Positions 8,124-16,999 are shown, numbered from the stretch's first letter. The stretch is DNA of 64,000 nucleotides from Burkholderia pseudomultivorans (GCF_001718415.1 NZ_CP013378.1:2976001-3040000); one strand, 5' to 3'. Notes: generated by a model from the sequence alone, not told the origin. Program-made: numbers and translations.

Positions 8124-8170
8124 CGTAACGTAACGTCACATCATTGGCGTTACGCTTGCAACGTAACGTG
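8124..8170. promoter_or_regulatory. CGTAACG repeat cluster, candidate activator-binding sites
   Basis: Three related blocks lie within 47 bp: CGTAACGTAACGT (8124-8136), GGCGTTACGC (8147-8155, opposite orientation) and GCAACGTAACGTG (8158-8170). They lie 130-175 bp upstream of the minus-strand sigma-54 promoter, the usual distance for upstream activator sites of enhancer-binding proteins. The regulator is an inference. Confidence 0.5.
8145..8160 (+). promoter_or_regulatory. Possible sigma-54 promoter toward flp
   Basis: TGGCGTTACGCTTGCA has TGGC and TTGCA with the exact 7-nt separation of RpoN promoters (GG at 8146, GC at 8158). It departs from consensus at -22/-21 (GT for AC) and lies 450 bp upstream of the flp start. 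It also overlaps the CGTAACG repeats, so the match could be fortuitous. Confidence 0.4.
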
Positions 8171-8609
8171 GGCGGCTACGAGAGGGCCGCCAGGAGGTCT
8201 GTCGCGGGGTGCATTGTTTTACTGGTGGAATAGGTGTGCACATCTAACCTATCGTAAGTCCTATGTGTAAGTCGTACCGAAACGCCGTACAAATACGTTG
8301 CGCACCTGGAAAAATTTTTCGATCCGGACCGTAAAAAAGGGGTTGGAAAATATCGAGGATCGGATATAAGATTCGGGACAGGTGTAAGCAAATGTACAGG
8401 TCAGTACACAACGTTCGAGGAGGACTCCTATCGCGAATGTTAACTTGCATCAAGTACCGTGAAGTGCCCTTCGGGGCGACCTATAAAGAAGTGCACCCGG
8501 TCGTCGTTATAGCAGTCATGGCGAACGACGTGGGGCAAGCGGCCAGTTGTACGGGGAAGTAGAACGTATAAAAGGCCAGAGTACATACATAAAGGCACGA
8601 GGAAACAAA

Positions 8610-8804
8610 ATGAAAGCAATTATCAAGCGCTTCCTGAAGGAAGAAGACGGGGTAACCGCGATCGAGTATGGGTTGATTGCGGGGTTGGTCGCAATCGCTC
8701 TGATTGCGGGGTTGAGTAACCTCAGTGGTGGTTTAAACGGCCTGTTCAATCAAGTTGCTGCCCAAGTGTGTAGCGGCACTAGCTGCACTAATACAAATAA
8801 ATAA
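8610..8804 (+). CDS. flp: Flp-type major pilin prepilin
   Basis: 64-residue class IVb prepilin. A 14-residue leader MKAIIKRFLKEEDG is cut after Gly by the TadV peptidase. The mature chain begins VTAIEYGLIAG with the invariant Glu5-Tyr6 of Flp pilins and continues as a hydrophobic helix, then a short tail with two cysteines (VCSGTSC) that could form a disulfide. The start was chosen at ATG 8610 behind GAGGAAA; an upstream in-frame ATG at 8547 would add a non-pilin extension. First gene of the tad locus; a hairpin follows, which could make flp mRNA more abundant than the rest. Confidence 0.95.
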   Translation: MKAIIKRFLKEEDGVTAIEYGLIAGLVAIALIAGLSNLSGGLNGLFNQVAAQVCSGTSCTNTNK

Positions 8805-8811
8805 TTTCGGA

Positions 8812-8853
8812 GCGGGCGGCAGGCAGGTTGGTGGATGTTTGCTTGCGGCCCGC
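8812..8853 (+). terminator. Hairpin between flp and tadV (possible partial terminator)
   Basis: GCGGGCGGCAGGCA (8812-8825) pairs imperfectly with TGCTTGCGGCCCGC (8840-8853), with one mismatch and one wobble. No T-run follows, so a processing or stability element that uncouples pilin level from downstream genes is as likely as termination. Confidence 0.45.
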
Positions 8854-8872
8854 CTGAAGACGGGCTATCTCC

Positions 8873-9370
8873 GTGCAGCGTCTATTTTTCGCCGGAATTT
8901 TTCTGGTGTGGGCTTCGTTCGTCGGGATCTGTGACGTTCGTTTCCGGCGCATTCAGAATCCGCTTGTGTTCGCGGGATTGATTGGCGCGTTCGTATGCGG
9001 AGCCGTGAATGAAAATCCTTTCGGAACGTCCATAACTCAGGCGTTGATCGGCGCATCCGTAGGCTTGATCGGCTTTTCCCCTTTCTTCGTCTTGCGTCTA
9101 ATGGGCGCGGCCGATGTCAAGGTATTTGCCGTGCTCGGCGCATGGTGTGGCGGGCAAGCATTGTTATGGTTCTGGGTTGTTGCGAGCATTGCCGCGGGGT
9201 TGCACGCACTTTGGCTGATGTTTATGTCGCGTACATCGATTGTCGCGCTTTGCAGGCGCGGCACGCCGGCGATGGCGCTCGGTGGTCGTCGGGCTACGCC
9301 ATATGGCGCGTTTCTCGTGCTGCCTGCTGCCGTCTGGCTTCTGCATCTTATGTTTGCGAGGGGAGTGTAA
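8873..9370 (+). CDS. tadV: TadV/CpaA prepilin peptidase (A24 family)
   Basis: 165-residue integral membrane aspartic protease that cleaves the leader from Flp and the pseudopilins TadE/TadG. The two catalytic aspartates sit in CDVRFRRIQN (about residue 22) and GAADVK (about residue 81), with about five hydrophobic helices. It is the minimal TadV type, lacking the methyltransferase domain of PilD. Start is GTG 8873. The stop TAA overlaps the tadE ATG by one base (TAATG), indicating translational coupling. Confidence 0.9.
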   Translation: MQRLFFAGIFLVWASFVGICDVRFRRIQNPLVFAGLIGAFVCGAVNENPFGTSITQALIGASVGLIGFSPFFVLRLMGAADVKVFAVLGAWCGGQALLWFWVVASIAAGLHALWLMFMSRTSIVALCRRGTPAMALGGRRATPYGAFLVLPAAVWLLHLMFARGV

Positions 9371-9897
9371 TGGCTCGATGGCAGAAAACCGGCCAATCGT
9401 GCAAATGGCGACGGCAGCGAGGGGTAGCGGCGATCGAGTTCGCATTCGTGTTCCCGCTGTTCTTCCTGATTTTTTACGCGATTGTCACGTTCGGGATGAT
9501 TTTTCTAATCAAACAGAACCTGACATTCGCCGCGTCCGAAGGAGCGCGCGCCGCGTTGAATTACACGTCGTCGCCGTGCGACCGGTTGAAGGCCGCAGCT
9601 ACGACCGCATGCACGGCGATCAACGGTGGCAACACGCCGTGGGGAAAGTTCGCGACAGTTGCGACCCAGGTAGCCGGCGGATCGACACCGGCCGCGAATT
9701 GTGGCTCGTCGTTCACCCCGTCATCACCGAGTTCCTGCACCGCAGCGTTCACGTCGTCTTCCGCATCCCCGTTCAACGTGGTCGTGACGATGACGTACTC
9801 GTACGCGGACAAACCGGTGATCCCGTGGCTATTCATCTTTTCGGCGCCTCAATTGCAAAGCAGTGCGACGGTGCAGATTTCACCGAACATGCTTTGA
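9370..9897 (+). CDS. tadE: TadE-like pseudopilin
   Basis: 175 residues. A basic N-terminus (RRQRG) is followed by VAAIEFAFVFPLFFLIFYAIVTFG, a Flp-like prepilin site (cut after Gly, Glu5-Phe6) and single membrane helix of the TadE family. The C-terminal domain is Ser/Thr-rich with several cysteines and ends SATVQISPNML. TadE is a minor pseudopilin required for pilus assembly in characterised tad systems. It overlaps tadV by one base. Confidence 0.9.
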   Translation: MARWQKTGQSCKWRRQRGVAAIEFAFVFPLFFLIFYAIVTFGMIFLIKQNLTFAASEGARAALNYTSSPCDRLKAAATTACTAINGGNTPWGKFATVATQVAGGSTPAANCGSSFTPSSPSSCTAAFTSSSASPFNVVVTMTYSYADKPVIPWLFIFSAPQLQSSATVQISPNML

Positions 9898-9982
9898 CGG
9901 GCGCGAACTCTTTTATATGACAGCAGCAGTCTTTGAGTCGTATCCACGCTCCAGAACCTGATTCCGGCATTCCAATATCAAC

Positions 9983-10918
9983 ATGGCCAACAATCTGACA
10001 AAAATCGTCGCGGGGTTATTGATTGCGATCGCTATTCTGCTCGGAATCTATGCGTGGATGCTGGGACGTAACACGCCACAGTCCGCGCCGGCACCGCAGG
10101 CCGTTGCCGTAAACCCGGTGCCTGTCGTGATCGCCACGCGTACGCTGCCAGTGGGCCAACCGATCGCCGCCGACGCATTGAAGATCCAACCGATCGCCCC
10201 GGCGCCGGCGGGCGCGTATACAGACCCAGCCGCACTGGTTGGCCGGGTTCCCGCGAGAGATATCCCAGCATCGGCGCCGGTCGTCTCCGACGCGTTGGTG
10301 TCTGGGCTTGCCGAGGACGTTCAACCCGGCGAACGTGCGATCGCAGTTCGCGTCGACGAAACCAACGCTGTCGGCAACCGATTGCGGCCCGGCAACTTCG
10401 TGGACGTGTTTCTGAACCTGAAGCGCGAAGGTAACTCGATGCTCGACGGCGAAGTCTCGCAGACCCAAGCGCGGCTCCTGATGTCGAGGGTCCGTGTGTT
10501 GTCGTTCGGCGATGCGACGCCGGATCGCGACAGCGGCAACAACACGAACGGCAGTAACGGTCAGCCCAGCGGCGTGCGTATCGCGGTGCTCGCGGTGCCG
10601 ACTGCACAGGTCGATGCGCTGACGCTCGGCGAGTCGAGCGGTCGCCTGACGCTTGCGCTGCGTAATCCGCGCGATGACGAACTTGCGGTGCAGACGGTCG
10701 CGGTACGCACGGACAACAAGCTGTCGCCGTCGGCGCTTGCCGCGGCCGGGGTGTCGCTGCAACAACTGTCCGGCACGCCGAAAAGCGCCGTGTCCAACAT
10801 GAATGTGCCGCCGTTGCCGGCGCGTCTGCCGCCGGCGGTGCGGACCGTAGGGGGGAGCGGTAGCGGCAACAGCATCGAAGTGATCCGCGGCGGCCGGTCG
10901 GAAACGGTTGCGTACTGA
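9983..10918 (+). CDS. cpaB: CpaB/RcpC, Flp pilus assembly protein with SAF domain
   Basis: 311 residues. An N-terminal signal anchor (IVAGLLIAIAILLGIYAWML) is followed by an SAF/beta-clip domain (VIATRTLPVGQPIAADAL, VGRVPARDIPASAPVVSDAL) and the RcpC region (GERAIAVRVDETNAVGNRLRPGNFVDVFL). RcpC is a periplasmic component tied to secretin assembly. The C-terminal tail is Pro/Gly/Ser-rich. It lies 85 bp after tadE and 64 bp before the secretin gene. Confidence 0.92.
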   Translation: MANNLTKIVAGLLIAIAILLGIYAWMLGRNTPQSAPAPQAVAVNPVPVVIATRTLPVGQPIAADALKIQPIAPAPAGAYTDPAALVGRVPARDIPASAPVVSDALVSGLAEDVQPGERAIAVRVDETNAVGNRLRPGNFVDVFLNLKREGNSMLDGEVSQTQARLLMSRVRVLSFGDATPDRDSGNNTNGSNGQPSGVRIAVLAVPTAQVDALTLGESSGRLTLALRNPRDDELAVQTVAVRTDNKLSPSALAAAGVSLQQLSGTPKSAVSNMNVPPLPARLPPAVRTVGGSGSGNSIEVIRGGRSETVAY

Positions 10919-10982
10919 AAGAAATCGATGGCCATCGATATCAGCGACGACAAGTAGAGGCCGTGCGACGGTCTACCAAACA

Positions 10983-12314
10983 ATGAAAAACACACTGATT
11001 GCATTTGCGATAGCTATCTGCACCATGACCTTCGCATCGCTCGCGAGCGCGAGCGGCACGATCGAACTCGCGGTCGGCGCGCAGCGGCAGATTTCGGCCG
11101 GCCGTTCGCTGCAGCGGGTTGCGGTCGGCGACCCGGCGATCGCCGATGTACTGATCATGAAGGGCAGTCGTTCCGGCTCGGTGCTGCTGACCGCCAAAGC
11201 GCCCGGTGCGACGAACGTGATGTTGTGGGAGCGTGGCCGCGACGAGCCGACGGTCTGGAGCGTCGAGGTCGTGGACGCGGCCGCGCACGCGGTGCTCGAC
11301 GATTCCACGCCGCGCGTGAATGCGTACGGAGGAACGGCGGTGCTGCGGGGAACGTCGGCATCGCTCGATGCCCACGAGCGTGCAGTAGCAGTTGGCAAGA
11401 ACATGGCAGGAAAAGGCGCAGTGATCGACCGCTCCACACTAGCTGGCAAGAACGTCGTGCAAGTCGACGTCCGCGTCGTCGAATTCAGCCGTTCGGTGCT
11501 CAAGCAGGTCGGCTTCAATTTCTTTAAACAAAGCAATGGATTCTCGTTCGGTTCTTTTTCGCCGGGCGGCGTGCAGTCGTATGGCGGCGGATCCGGTCCG
11601 GGTACAGCGGGGTACATTCCGACGCTCGGCTCGCCTGTTGCGTCCGCGTTCAACCTCGTCGTGAACGCGGCGGGGCACGGCATCTTTGGTGATCTGTCGT
11701 TGCTCGAAGCGAACAATCTCGCGCGCGTGCTGGCCGAGCCGACGCTCGTTGCACTGTCTGGTCAAAGCGCAAGCTTCCTCGCAGGCGGCGAAATTCCGTT
11801 TCCGTCGCCCCAGGGGCTTGGCTCGACCGCGATCCAGTGGAAGCAATACGGTATCGGGCTCTCGCTGACGCCGACGGTGCTGAGCCCGCAGCGGATTGCG
11901 CTGAAGGTCGCGCCGGAATCGAGCCAGCTCGATTACGTGAACAGTGTGACGATCAGCGGCGTTTCGGTGCCCGGGATCACGACCCGCCGCGCCGATACGA
12001 CGGTCGAGCTCGGCGACGGCGAGAGCTTCGTGATTGGTGGGCTGATCGACCGCCAGACGATGTCGAACGTCAGCAAGGTACCGCTGCTCGGCGACCTGCC
12101 GATCATCGGCACGTTCTTCAAGAATCTGAACTACCAGCAGAACGACAAGGAATTGCTGATCATCGTGACGCCGCATCTTGTGGCACCGATCGCGAAGGGC
12201 GCGGCATTGCCGGCAACGCCTGGCGAACTGTCGGAGCAGCGTGACGGGCCGGTCTGGCGATCGTATCTGGGTGGTGTGGCGTCGCCCGACGCCGCGCCGG
12301 GATTTTCGAAATGA
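10983..12314 (+). CDS. cpaC: CpaC/RcpA outer-membrane secretin of the Flp pilus
   Basis: 443 residues from ATG 10983. A signal peptide (ending SLASASG) precedes the pilus-type N-domain (IELAVGAQRQISAGRSLQRVAVGDPAIADV, typical of RcpA/CpaC) and then the secretin core: VLAEPTLVALSGQSASFLAGGE, GIGLSLTPTVL, TTRRADTTVELGDGESFVIGGL and VPLLGDLPIIGTFF. It forms the outer-membrane pore through which the pilus exits. An in-frame GTG-led extension to 10908 was rejected because it would bury the signal peptide. Confidence 0.94.
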   Translation: MKNTLIAFAIAICTMTFASLASASGTIELAVGAQRQISAGRSLQRVAVGDPAIADVLIMKGSRSGSVLLTAKAPGATNVMLWERGRDEPTVWSVEVVDAAAHAVLDDSTPRVNAYGGTAVLRGTSASLDAHERAVAVGKNMAGKGAVIDRSTLAGKNVVQVDVRVVEFSRSVLKQVGFNFFKQSNGFSFGSFSPGGVQSYGGGSGPGTAGYIPTLGSPVASAFNLVVNAAGHGIFGDLSLLEANNLARVLAEPTLVALSGQSASFLAGGEIPFPSPQGLGSTAIQWKQYGIGLSLTPTVLSPQRIALKVAPESSQLDYVNSVTISGVSVPGITTRRADTTVELGDGESFVIGGLIDRQTMSNVSKVPLLGDLPIIGTFFKNLNYQQNDKELLIIVTPHLVAPIAKGAALPATPGELSEQRDGPVWRSYLGGVASPDAAPGFSK

Positions 12315-12374
12315 ATGCGAAGCATTGCGCATGGCGGCGCACCGCTACGCCTTGCGTAATCGGGGGTGTTCGAC

Positions 12375-13649
12375 ATGAATGCACGAACCCAATCATTGTG
12401 TGAACCCGCCGTGACCGACTATTTCGTTTGCGCGTCGTCGAAGGAGGCGCACGTCCGTTGGCTCGCCGATACGCTCGTGTCGGCCGGTGCGGTCGAGGCT
12501 GCCTCGCTCGAACCGGGCGTGCTCGCCCAGCGCATCACGGGCATCAATCCGGCGCTGGTGTTCATCGATTTCTCGGAAGGCAGCGAAGCGGCGAGCGTGG
12601 CCGCCGCCATGGTGCGTGCCGCCCATCCGGGGCTGCCGATCGTTGCGCTCGGCTCGCTCGCACAGCCGGAGAGCACGCTTGCCGCGCTGCGCGCCGGCGT
12701 GCGCGATTTCATCGATGTGTCGGCGCCGGCCGAAGAAGCGCTACGGACGACACGCGGCTTGCTCGCGAACGTCGGCGAGCCGGCCAGTCGACATGGCAAG
12801 GTCGTTGCGTTGCTCGGTGCGCGCGCCGGGATGGGCGTGAGCACACTCGCGGCGAATCTCGCGGTCTGGCTGCAGAAGCGTGCGCTCGGCCCGGGCGCGG
12901 CCGCTGCGGACGGCGGCAGCGTGCCGGCGGGGCGCCAGACCGCGCTCGTCGATCTGGGGCTGCCTGCCGGCGATGCCACGCTGTTCCTGAATACGCGCTG
13001 CGAATTCCATTTCGTCGACGCAGTTCAAAATCTGCGCCGCATCGATCGCACGTTCGTGAATACCGCACTGACCCGACACCAGAGCGGCGTCGCGTTGACG
13101 ACGCTGCCACCCGATCTCGGCGGCTTGCGCGAGGTGTCGTATGCATCGTGTATCGGTCTGCTGAACCGGTTTCGCGCGTTCTTCGACCAGCAGGTCGTCG
13201 ACCTCGGCGGGTTTTCGAACCGCGAGTTCGTGACGCAGATTGCCGCTTCTGCCGACGAAGCGTGGCTCGTCTGCGATCAGGGTGTCGCGTCGATCGTATC
13301 CGCGGCCGACCTGGTTACCGGGCTGCGCGATGCCGGCATCGACACCGATCGTGTAAAGCTCGTCGTCAACCAGTACGACGCCGATCTCAACCTGATGCCG
13401 GGGCAAATCGCCGAGCGTCTCGGGCTGTCGCTGGTCGGTACGCTGCCGGCGCGTCGCGTTGCGATCGGCCAGGCCGCGAATCAGGGGCGGCTGATCATCG
13501 ATGTGGCGGAACGCGATCCGTACGTGCGGGCGCTCGAGTCGCTCGCCACGCGGTTGCCCGGTGTGTCGGGCATGGCGGGCACGTCGCGCGTCGCCCCGGG
13601 TCTGTCCGCACTGAAACGTTTCATTCAACCTTCGTCCAAGCGGTCGTAA
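12375..13649 (+). CDS. tadZ: TadZ/CpaE, ParA/MinD-like pilus localisation protein with degenerate Walker A
   Basis: 424 residues. The N-terminal about 120 residues resemble a receiver-like fold lacking an obvious phosphorylation site. The C-terminal part is a ParA/MinD-type ATPase: VVALLGARAGMGVSTLAANLA stands where Walker A should be, but the signature lysines are absent (AGMGVST). VDLGL, VVDLGG and LVVNQYDADL follow. Loss of the Walker A lysine is a known feature of TadZ proteins, which mark the site of the pilus machine at the inner membrane. Start is ATG 12375 behind a G-rich RBS; a GTG three codons upstream is also open. Confidence 0.9.
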   Translation: MNARTQSLCEPAVTDYFVCASSKEAHVRWLADTLVSAGAVEAASLEPGVLAQRITGINPALVFIDFSEGSEAASVAAAMVRAAHPGLPIVALGSLAQPESTLAALRAGVRDFIDVSAPAEEALRTTRGLLANVGEPASRHGKVVALLGARAGMGVSTLAANLAVWLQKRALGPGAAAADGGSVPAGRQTALVDLGLPAGDATLFLNTRCEFHFVDAVQNLRRIDRTFVNTALTRHQSGVALTTLPPDLGGLREVSYASCIGLLNRFRAFFDQQVVDLGGFSNREFVTQIAASADEAWLVCDQGVASIVSAADLVTGLRDAGIDTDRVKLVVNQYDADLNLMPGQIAERLGLSLVGTLPARRVAIGQAANQGRLIIDVAERDPYVRALESLATRLPGVSGMAGTSRVAPGLSALKRFIQPSSKRS

Positions 13650-13652
13650 GCG

Positions 13653-15011
13653 ATGGCACACGACATTCAATTCGCCGACGGCGCAGCGCCGTTCTCCCAG
13701 ACGCAGCAATTCCACGACATCAAGAATGCCGCGCACGAGCATCTGCTGACGCGCATCGAGGAACTCGGCGCCGAGTTTGGCCGATGGTCCCGCCAGGCGA
13801 TCAACCAGTTCGTCGATCTGGAGGTCGACAGCTTCGTGCGCCTGCGTCGCATCCCGCTCAACGAGAACGAGGTGCGCGCGATCGCCGAGGCGTTGACGAA
13901 GGAGCTTGCCGGTTTCGGGCCGATCGAGGACTTGCTCGCGGACCCGGCGGTCGAGGACATCCTGATCAACGGCTACAACGACGTCTATGTGTCGCGTCAC
14001 GGCATTCTGTCCAAGCTGCCGGTGCGGTTCACCGACAACGCGCATCTGCTGCGGATCGTGCGCCGGATCCTCGCGCCGATCGGACGTCGTCTCGACGAGT
14101 CGAATCCGATGGTCGATGCCCGGCTGCCCGACGGTGGCCGCGTGAACGTCGTGATCGAACCGCTGTCGCTCGCCGGTCCGATCGTTTCGATCCGGAAATT
14201 CCGCAAGGATCCGTTGAAGCCGTCCGACCTGCTCGGCAACGGCACGTACAACGAAGAAATCGGCGCGTTGCTCGAAGCGGCGGTCGAGGCGCGCTGCAAC
14301 GTGCTCGTGTCGGGCGGCACGAGTTCCGGCAAGACGTCGCTGCTCAACGCGCTCGCATTCCATATTCCCGAGGGCGAGCGTGTCGTGACGATCGAGGACA
14401 CGGCCGAACTGTCGCTGAACCACCCGCACGTCGTGCGTCTGGAGAGCCGCCCGGGCGGTTTCGACGGAACGGGCGTCGTGACGATCCGCGATCTGCTGCG
14501 CAACACGCTGCGGATGCGGCCGGACCGGATCATCGTCGGCGAAGTGCGTGGCGGTGAAGTGCTCGAGATGCTTCAGGCGATGAACACGGGCCACGACGGT
14601 TCGATGGGCACCGTGCACGCAAGCTCGCCGCGCGAGTGCCTGTATCGCCTCGAGATGCTGGCGGGCTTTGCCGGTTTTCAAGGCACCGAGTCGAGCCTGC
14701 GCCGGCAGATCGCGAATGCGATCGACTTCATCGTGCAGATCGGGCGTTTGTCGAATGGGCGGCGTCGGATCTTGTCGATTACCGAAGTGACCGGCCTGTC
14801 CGACAACATCATCGCGACGCAGGAACTCTATCGCTACGAAGCACGCGTGACGCCGGAAGGCGAGGAGATCGATCACTGGGAGTCGCTCGGCATCCATCCG
14901 CATTCGCCGAAGCTGGTGCGCTTCCGGCAGGCGCTGGCGAATACCGGATTCGGTGGCGGTGGCGGCTTTGGCGGTAGCGGATTCGGTCGCGGCGGAGGCT
15001 TCAATGTATAG
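13653..15011 (+). CDS. tadA: TadA/CpaF secretion ATPase
   Basis: 452-residue VirB11-family hexameric ATPase that powers pilin polymerisation at the inner membrane. Walker A GGTSSGKTS is near residue 220, followed by VTIEDTAELSL (Asp box), MRPDRIIVGEVRGGE (Walker B) and TGHDGSMGTVHASS (His box). The N-terminal region has the CpaF signature (PIEDLLADPAVEDILINGYNDVYVSR). An unusual Gly/Phe-rich tail (GGGGFGGSGFGRGGG) ends the protein. It starts 3 bp after tadZ and overlaps tadB by 8 bp. Confidence 0.95.
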   Translation: MAHDIQFADGAAPFSQTQQFHDIKNAAHEHLLTRIEELGAEFGRWSRQAINQFVDLEVDSFVRLRRIPLNENEVRAIAEALTKELAGFGPIEDLLADPAVEDILINGYNDVYVSRHGILSKLPVRFTDNAHLLRIVRRILAPIGRRLDESNPMVDARLPDGGRVNVVIEPLSLAGPIVSIRKFRKDPLKPSDLLGNGTYNEEIGALLEAAVEARCNVLVSGGTSSGKTSLLNALAFHIPEGERVVTIEDTAELSLNHPHVVRLESRPGGFDGTGVVTIRDLLRNTLRMRPDRIIVGEVRGGEVLEMLQAMNTGHDGSMGTVHASSPRECLYRLEMLAGFAGFQGTESSLRRQIANAIDFIVQIGRLSNGRRRILSITEVTGLSDNIIATQELYRYEARVTPEGEEIDHWESLGIHPHSPKLVRFRQALANTGFGGGGGFGGSGFGRGGGFNV

Positions 15012-15999
15012 CCCGATGATCTGGGTGCTGGTGGTCGCGATGCTATGTGTGGCGTCGGCACTCATGTTATGGCGACACGCAGAGACGCGACGCGTGCGAG
15101 CCGATGCGAAGCGATTTATCGACAGCCGGGTTGAACCTGGTGGACGCGCGCCGGTATCGGCCCCGCGATCGGCCGCCTCCCGTGGCGCGCGTACAGTAGA
15201 ACTGTCCGGCGATGGGCCTCGCAGTATGGTGTCGGGTGCGTTCTGGGCGCATTGGTATGCCGTGGCCGCGGAATACCTCGGCAACCTCGTTAGCCGCGCG
15301 GGCATCGAAGGCGCGCGCGGAAAAGCGATTACCGCGCTTGTCGTACTCGTTGCAATTGCGGCAATCGCAGGCAGTCGTGGCGGCGTGCTCGCGTGTTTCG
15401 CGGCGATTGCATGCGGGAGTGCAGTGTTCGGCGTCTGGCTTGCGTCTCGAATCCAGCGGCGGCGGCTGAAAATCGTCCGGCAGATACCGTCGTTTCTCGA
15501 CGGGATCGTGCGACTGGTGACGCTCGGTAACAGCGTACCGGCTGCATTCCAGGCCGCGCTACTGACGACGGAGGAGCCGCTACGAGGCTGCCTCGATCAC
15601 GTATCCCGGATGCTGCGCACAGGTGTCGAGATCGACCGGGCGATGCTTCATATCGCGACGATTTACCGAACCGAGGAGTTCGAGCTGCTCGGGTCGGTGC
15701 TGCGGCTGTCAGTCAAGTATGGTGGCCGTGCGGACGTGATGCTGGAACGCATGGCCATTTTCATGCGGGACCTTGAGCAGGCGGAACGCGAGTTGACCGC
15801 GATGTCGGCGGAGACTCGGTTGTCGGCGTTCGTACTCGTGATGCTGCCGATCGCGATCGGCAGCTTTGTCGTCATGACCAATCCGACATATTTGCAAGGA
15901 ATGTGGAACGATTCGCTTGGGCGATTGCTTCTTATGTTTGCGTTCCTGATGCAGTTGGCAGGTAGCGTGTGGCTGTATCGAATGGCTCGACTCAGGTGA
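15004..15999 (+). CDS. tadB: TadB inner-membrane platform protein
   Basis: 331 residues from ATG 15004, which overlaps the tadA stop. One N-terminal helix, two helices around residues 105-145, a cytoplasmic T2SSF domain (PSFLDGIVRLVTLGNSVPAAFQAAL ... MAIFMRDLEQAERELTAMSAE) and C-terminal helices. It is the GspF-type platform partner of TadC that couples the TadA ATPase to pilin insertion. An in-frame upstream start inside tadA is unlikely because translation from the overlap fits the compact operon. Confidence 0.92.
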   Translation: MYSPMIWVLVVAMLCVASALMLWRHAETRRVRADAKRFIDSRVEPGGRAPVSAPRSAASRGARTVELSGDGPRSMVSGAFWAHWYAVAAEYLGNLVSRAGIEGARGKAITALVVLVAIAAIAGSRGGVLACFAAIACGSAVFGVWLASRIQRRRLKIVRQIPSFLDGIVRLVTLGNSVPAAFQAALLTTEEPLRGCLDHVSRMLRTGVEIDRAMLHIATIYRTEEFELLGSVLRLSVKYGGRADVMLERMAIFMRDLEQAERELTAMSAETRLSAFVLVMLPIAIGSFVVMTNPTYLQGMWNDSLGRLLLMFAFLMQLAGSVWLYRMARLR

Positions 16000-16003
16000 T
16001 GCG

Positions 16004-16999
16004 ATGACAGCAACTCAGATCGGATCGATCGCTTTGGCGCTGGGTGCACTCGGCGTGCTGTTGTTCGGGATAGTTGCGTTGCTGCGCGCGACCGCTGCGT
16101 CGCGTGCCGAGCGTGCGCTAGTTGATGCGCTCGACCGGCGCATGGCCGCACTTGAGGCGGCCAAGGCCCGGCCCGTGTCGAATGGAGAAGCGCCTGCGAA
16201 GCCCGAGGTAAGCGGTAGTCGGCAGCGTGTTGAGCGTCTGCTCGAACGGCTTTCGGCGGCGGGGATGCGCTGGCTCGATACCGGGTTCGGCAAACACGTC
16301 GTAGCGGACGAGGATCGTCGTCTGCTTGAACAATGTGGTTATGTTGACGCGCGTTCGCGAGGATTATTTCTGAGCGCGCGGATCGCGTGTGGAATCGTGC
16401 TGCCGCTGCTGTTTGCAATATTCGCCAGTGGCCGGATGAAAGGCGGTTATTGGTTGATTGGCATGTTTGTCGCGTTCGGGCTTGGCTTCATGCTGCCCAA
16501 GTTGTACGTGCAACGCCGTGCTTCGTCTCGGCGGCAGAGTGTCGAAGATGAATTACCGCTGTTCGTCGACATGCTGCGCTTGTTGCAGGGTGTCGGACTG
16601 TCGCTCGATCAAAGCCTGCAGGTCGTGACGAACGATTTTCGCGGAATGATGCCGGTGCTGTCGTCTGAGGTTGGAATCGCGCAGCGTCAGTTCGTGGCGG
16701 GCCGTACGCGCGAGCAGTCGATGCAGCGGTTATCGGGAGGTTTCGAGAACGAGGATTTGCGTGCGATCGTGCGCCTGATGGTCCAGGTCGACAAGCACGG
16801 CGGTGCGGTGCAGGAGCCGCTCAAGCAGTTCGGCGACCGGTTGCGCGAGACGCGTCGTTCGATGCTTCGCGAGCGGATCGGCCGGCTGACGGTGAAGATG
16901 ACAGGGGTGATGGTGCTGACGTTGTTGCCTGCGTTGCTCATCGTGACGGCCGGACCGGGATTTCTGGCAGTGACACGTGCGCTGGCGACGCATCATTGA
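16004..16999 (+). CDS. tadC: TadC inner-membrane platform protein
   Basis: 331 residues, paralogous in domain plan to TadB: N-terminal helix, two central helices (FLSARIACGIVLPLLFAIFA and YWLIGMFVAFGLGFMLPKLYV), a T2SSF domain (VEDELPLFVDMLRLLQGVGLSLDQSLQVV ... GGAVQEPLKQFGDRLRETRRSMLRERI) and a C-terminal helix (MVLTLLPALLIVTAGPGFL). It starts 4 bp after tadB and acts with it at the inner membrane. Confidence 0.92.
   Translation: MTATQIGSIALALGALGVLLFGIVALLRATAASRAERALVDALDRRMAALEAAKARPVSNGEAPAKPEVSGSRQRVERLLERLSAAGMRWLDTGFGKHVVADEDRRLLEQCGYVDARSRGLFLSARIACGIVLPLLFAIFASGRMKGGYWLIGMFVAFGLGFMLPKLYVQRRASSRRQSVEDELPLFVDMLRLLQGVGLSLDQSLQVVTNDFRGMMPVLSSEVGIAQRQFVAGRTREQSMQRLSGGFENEDLRAIVRLMVQVDKHGGAVQEPLKQFGDRLRETRRSMLRERIGRLTVKMTGVMVLTLLPALLIVTAGPGFLAVTRALATHH

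Larger units (their letters stand above)
7929..8609. other. 681-bp divergent intergenic control region (lipoprotein operon / flp operon)
   Basis: No convincing gene lies here. Visible are: a minus-strand sigma-54 promoter (7980-7995); an imperfect inverted repeat TTGAAAGA/TCTTTTCAA (8067-8092); a cluster of CGTAACG-type repeats (8124-8170) around a second, plus-strand sigma-54-like site (8145-8160); a GGCGGC/GCCGCC hairpin near 8170-8191; a TGTAC-N6-GTACA inverted repeat (8393-8408); and AGGAGGACTCCT at 8418-8429. It is clearly more AT-rich than the flanking coding DNA. Confidence 0.75.

Noticed and set aside
8548..8572. Sigma-70 promoter TTGTAC/TATAAA just before flp
   Set aside because: The spacing between the hexamers is only 13 bp, too short for a sigma-70 promoter.
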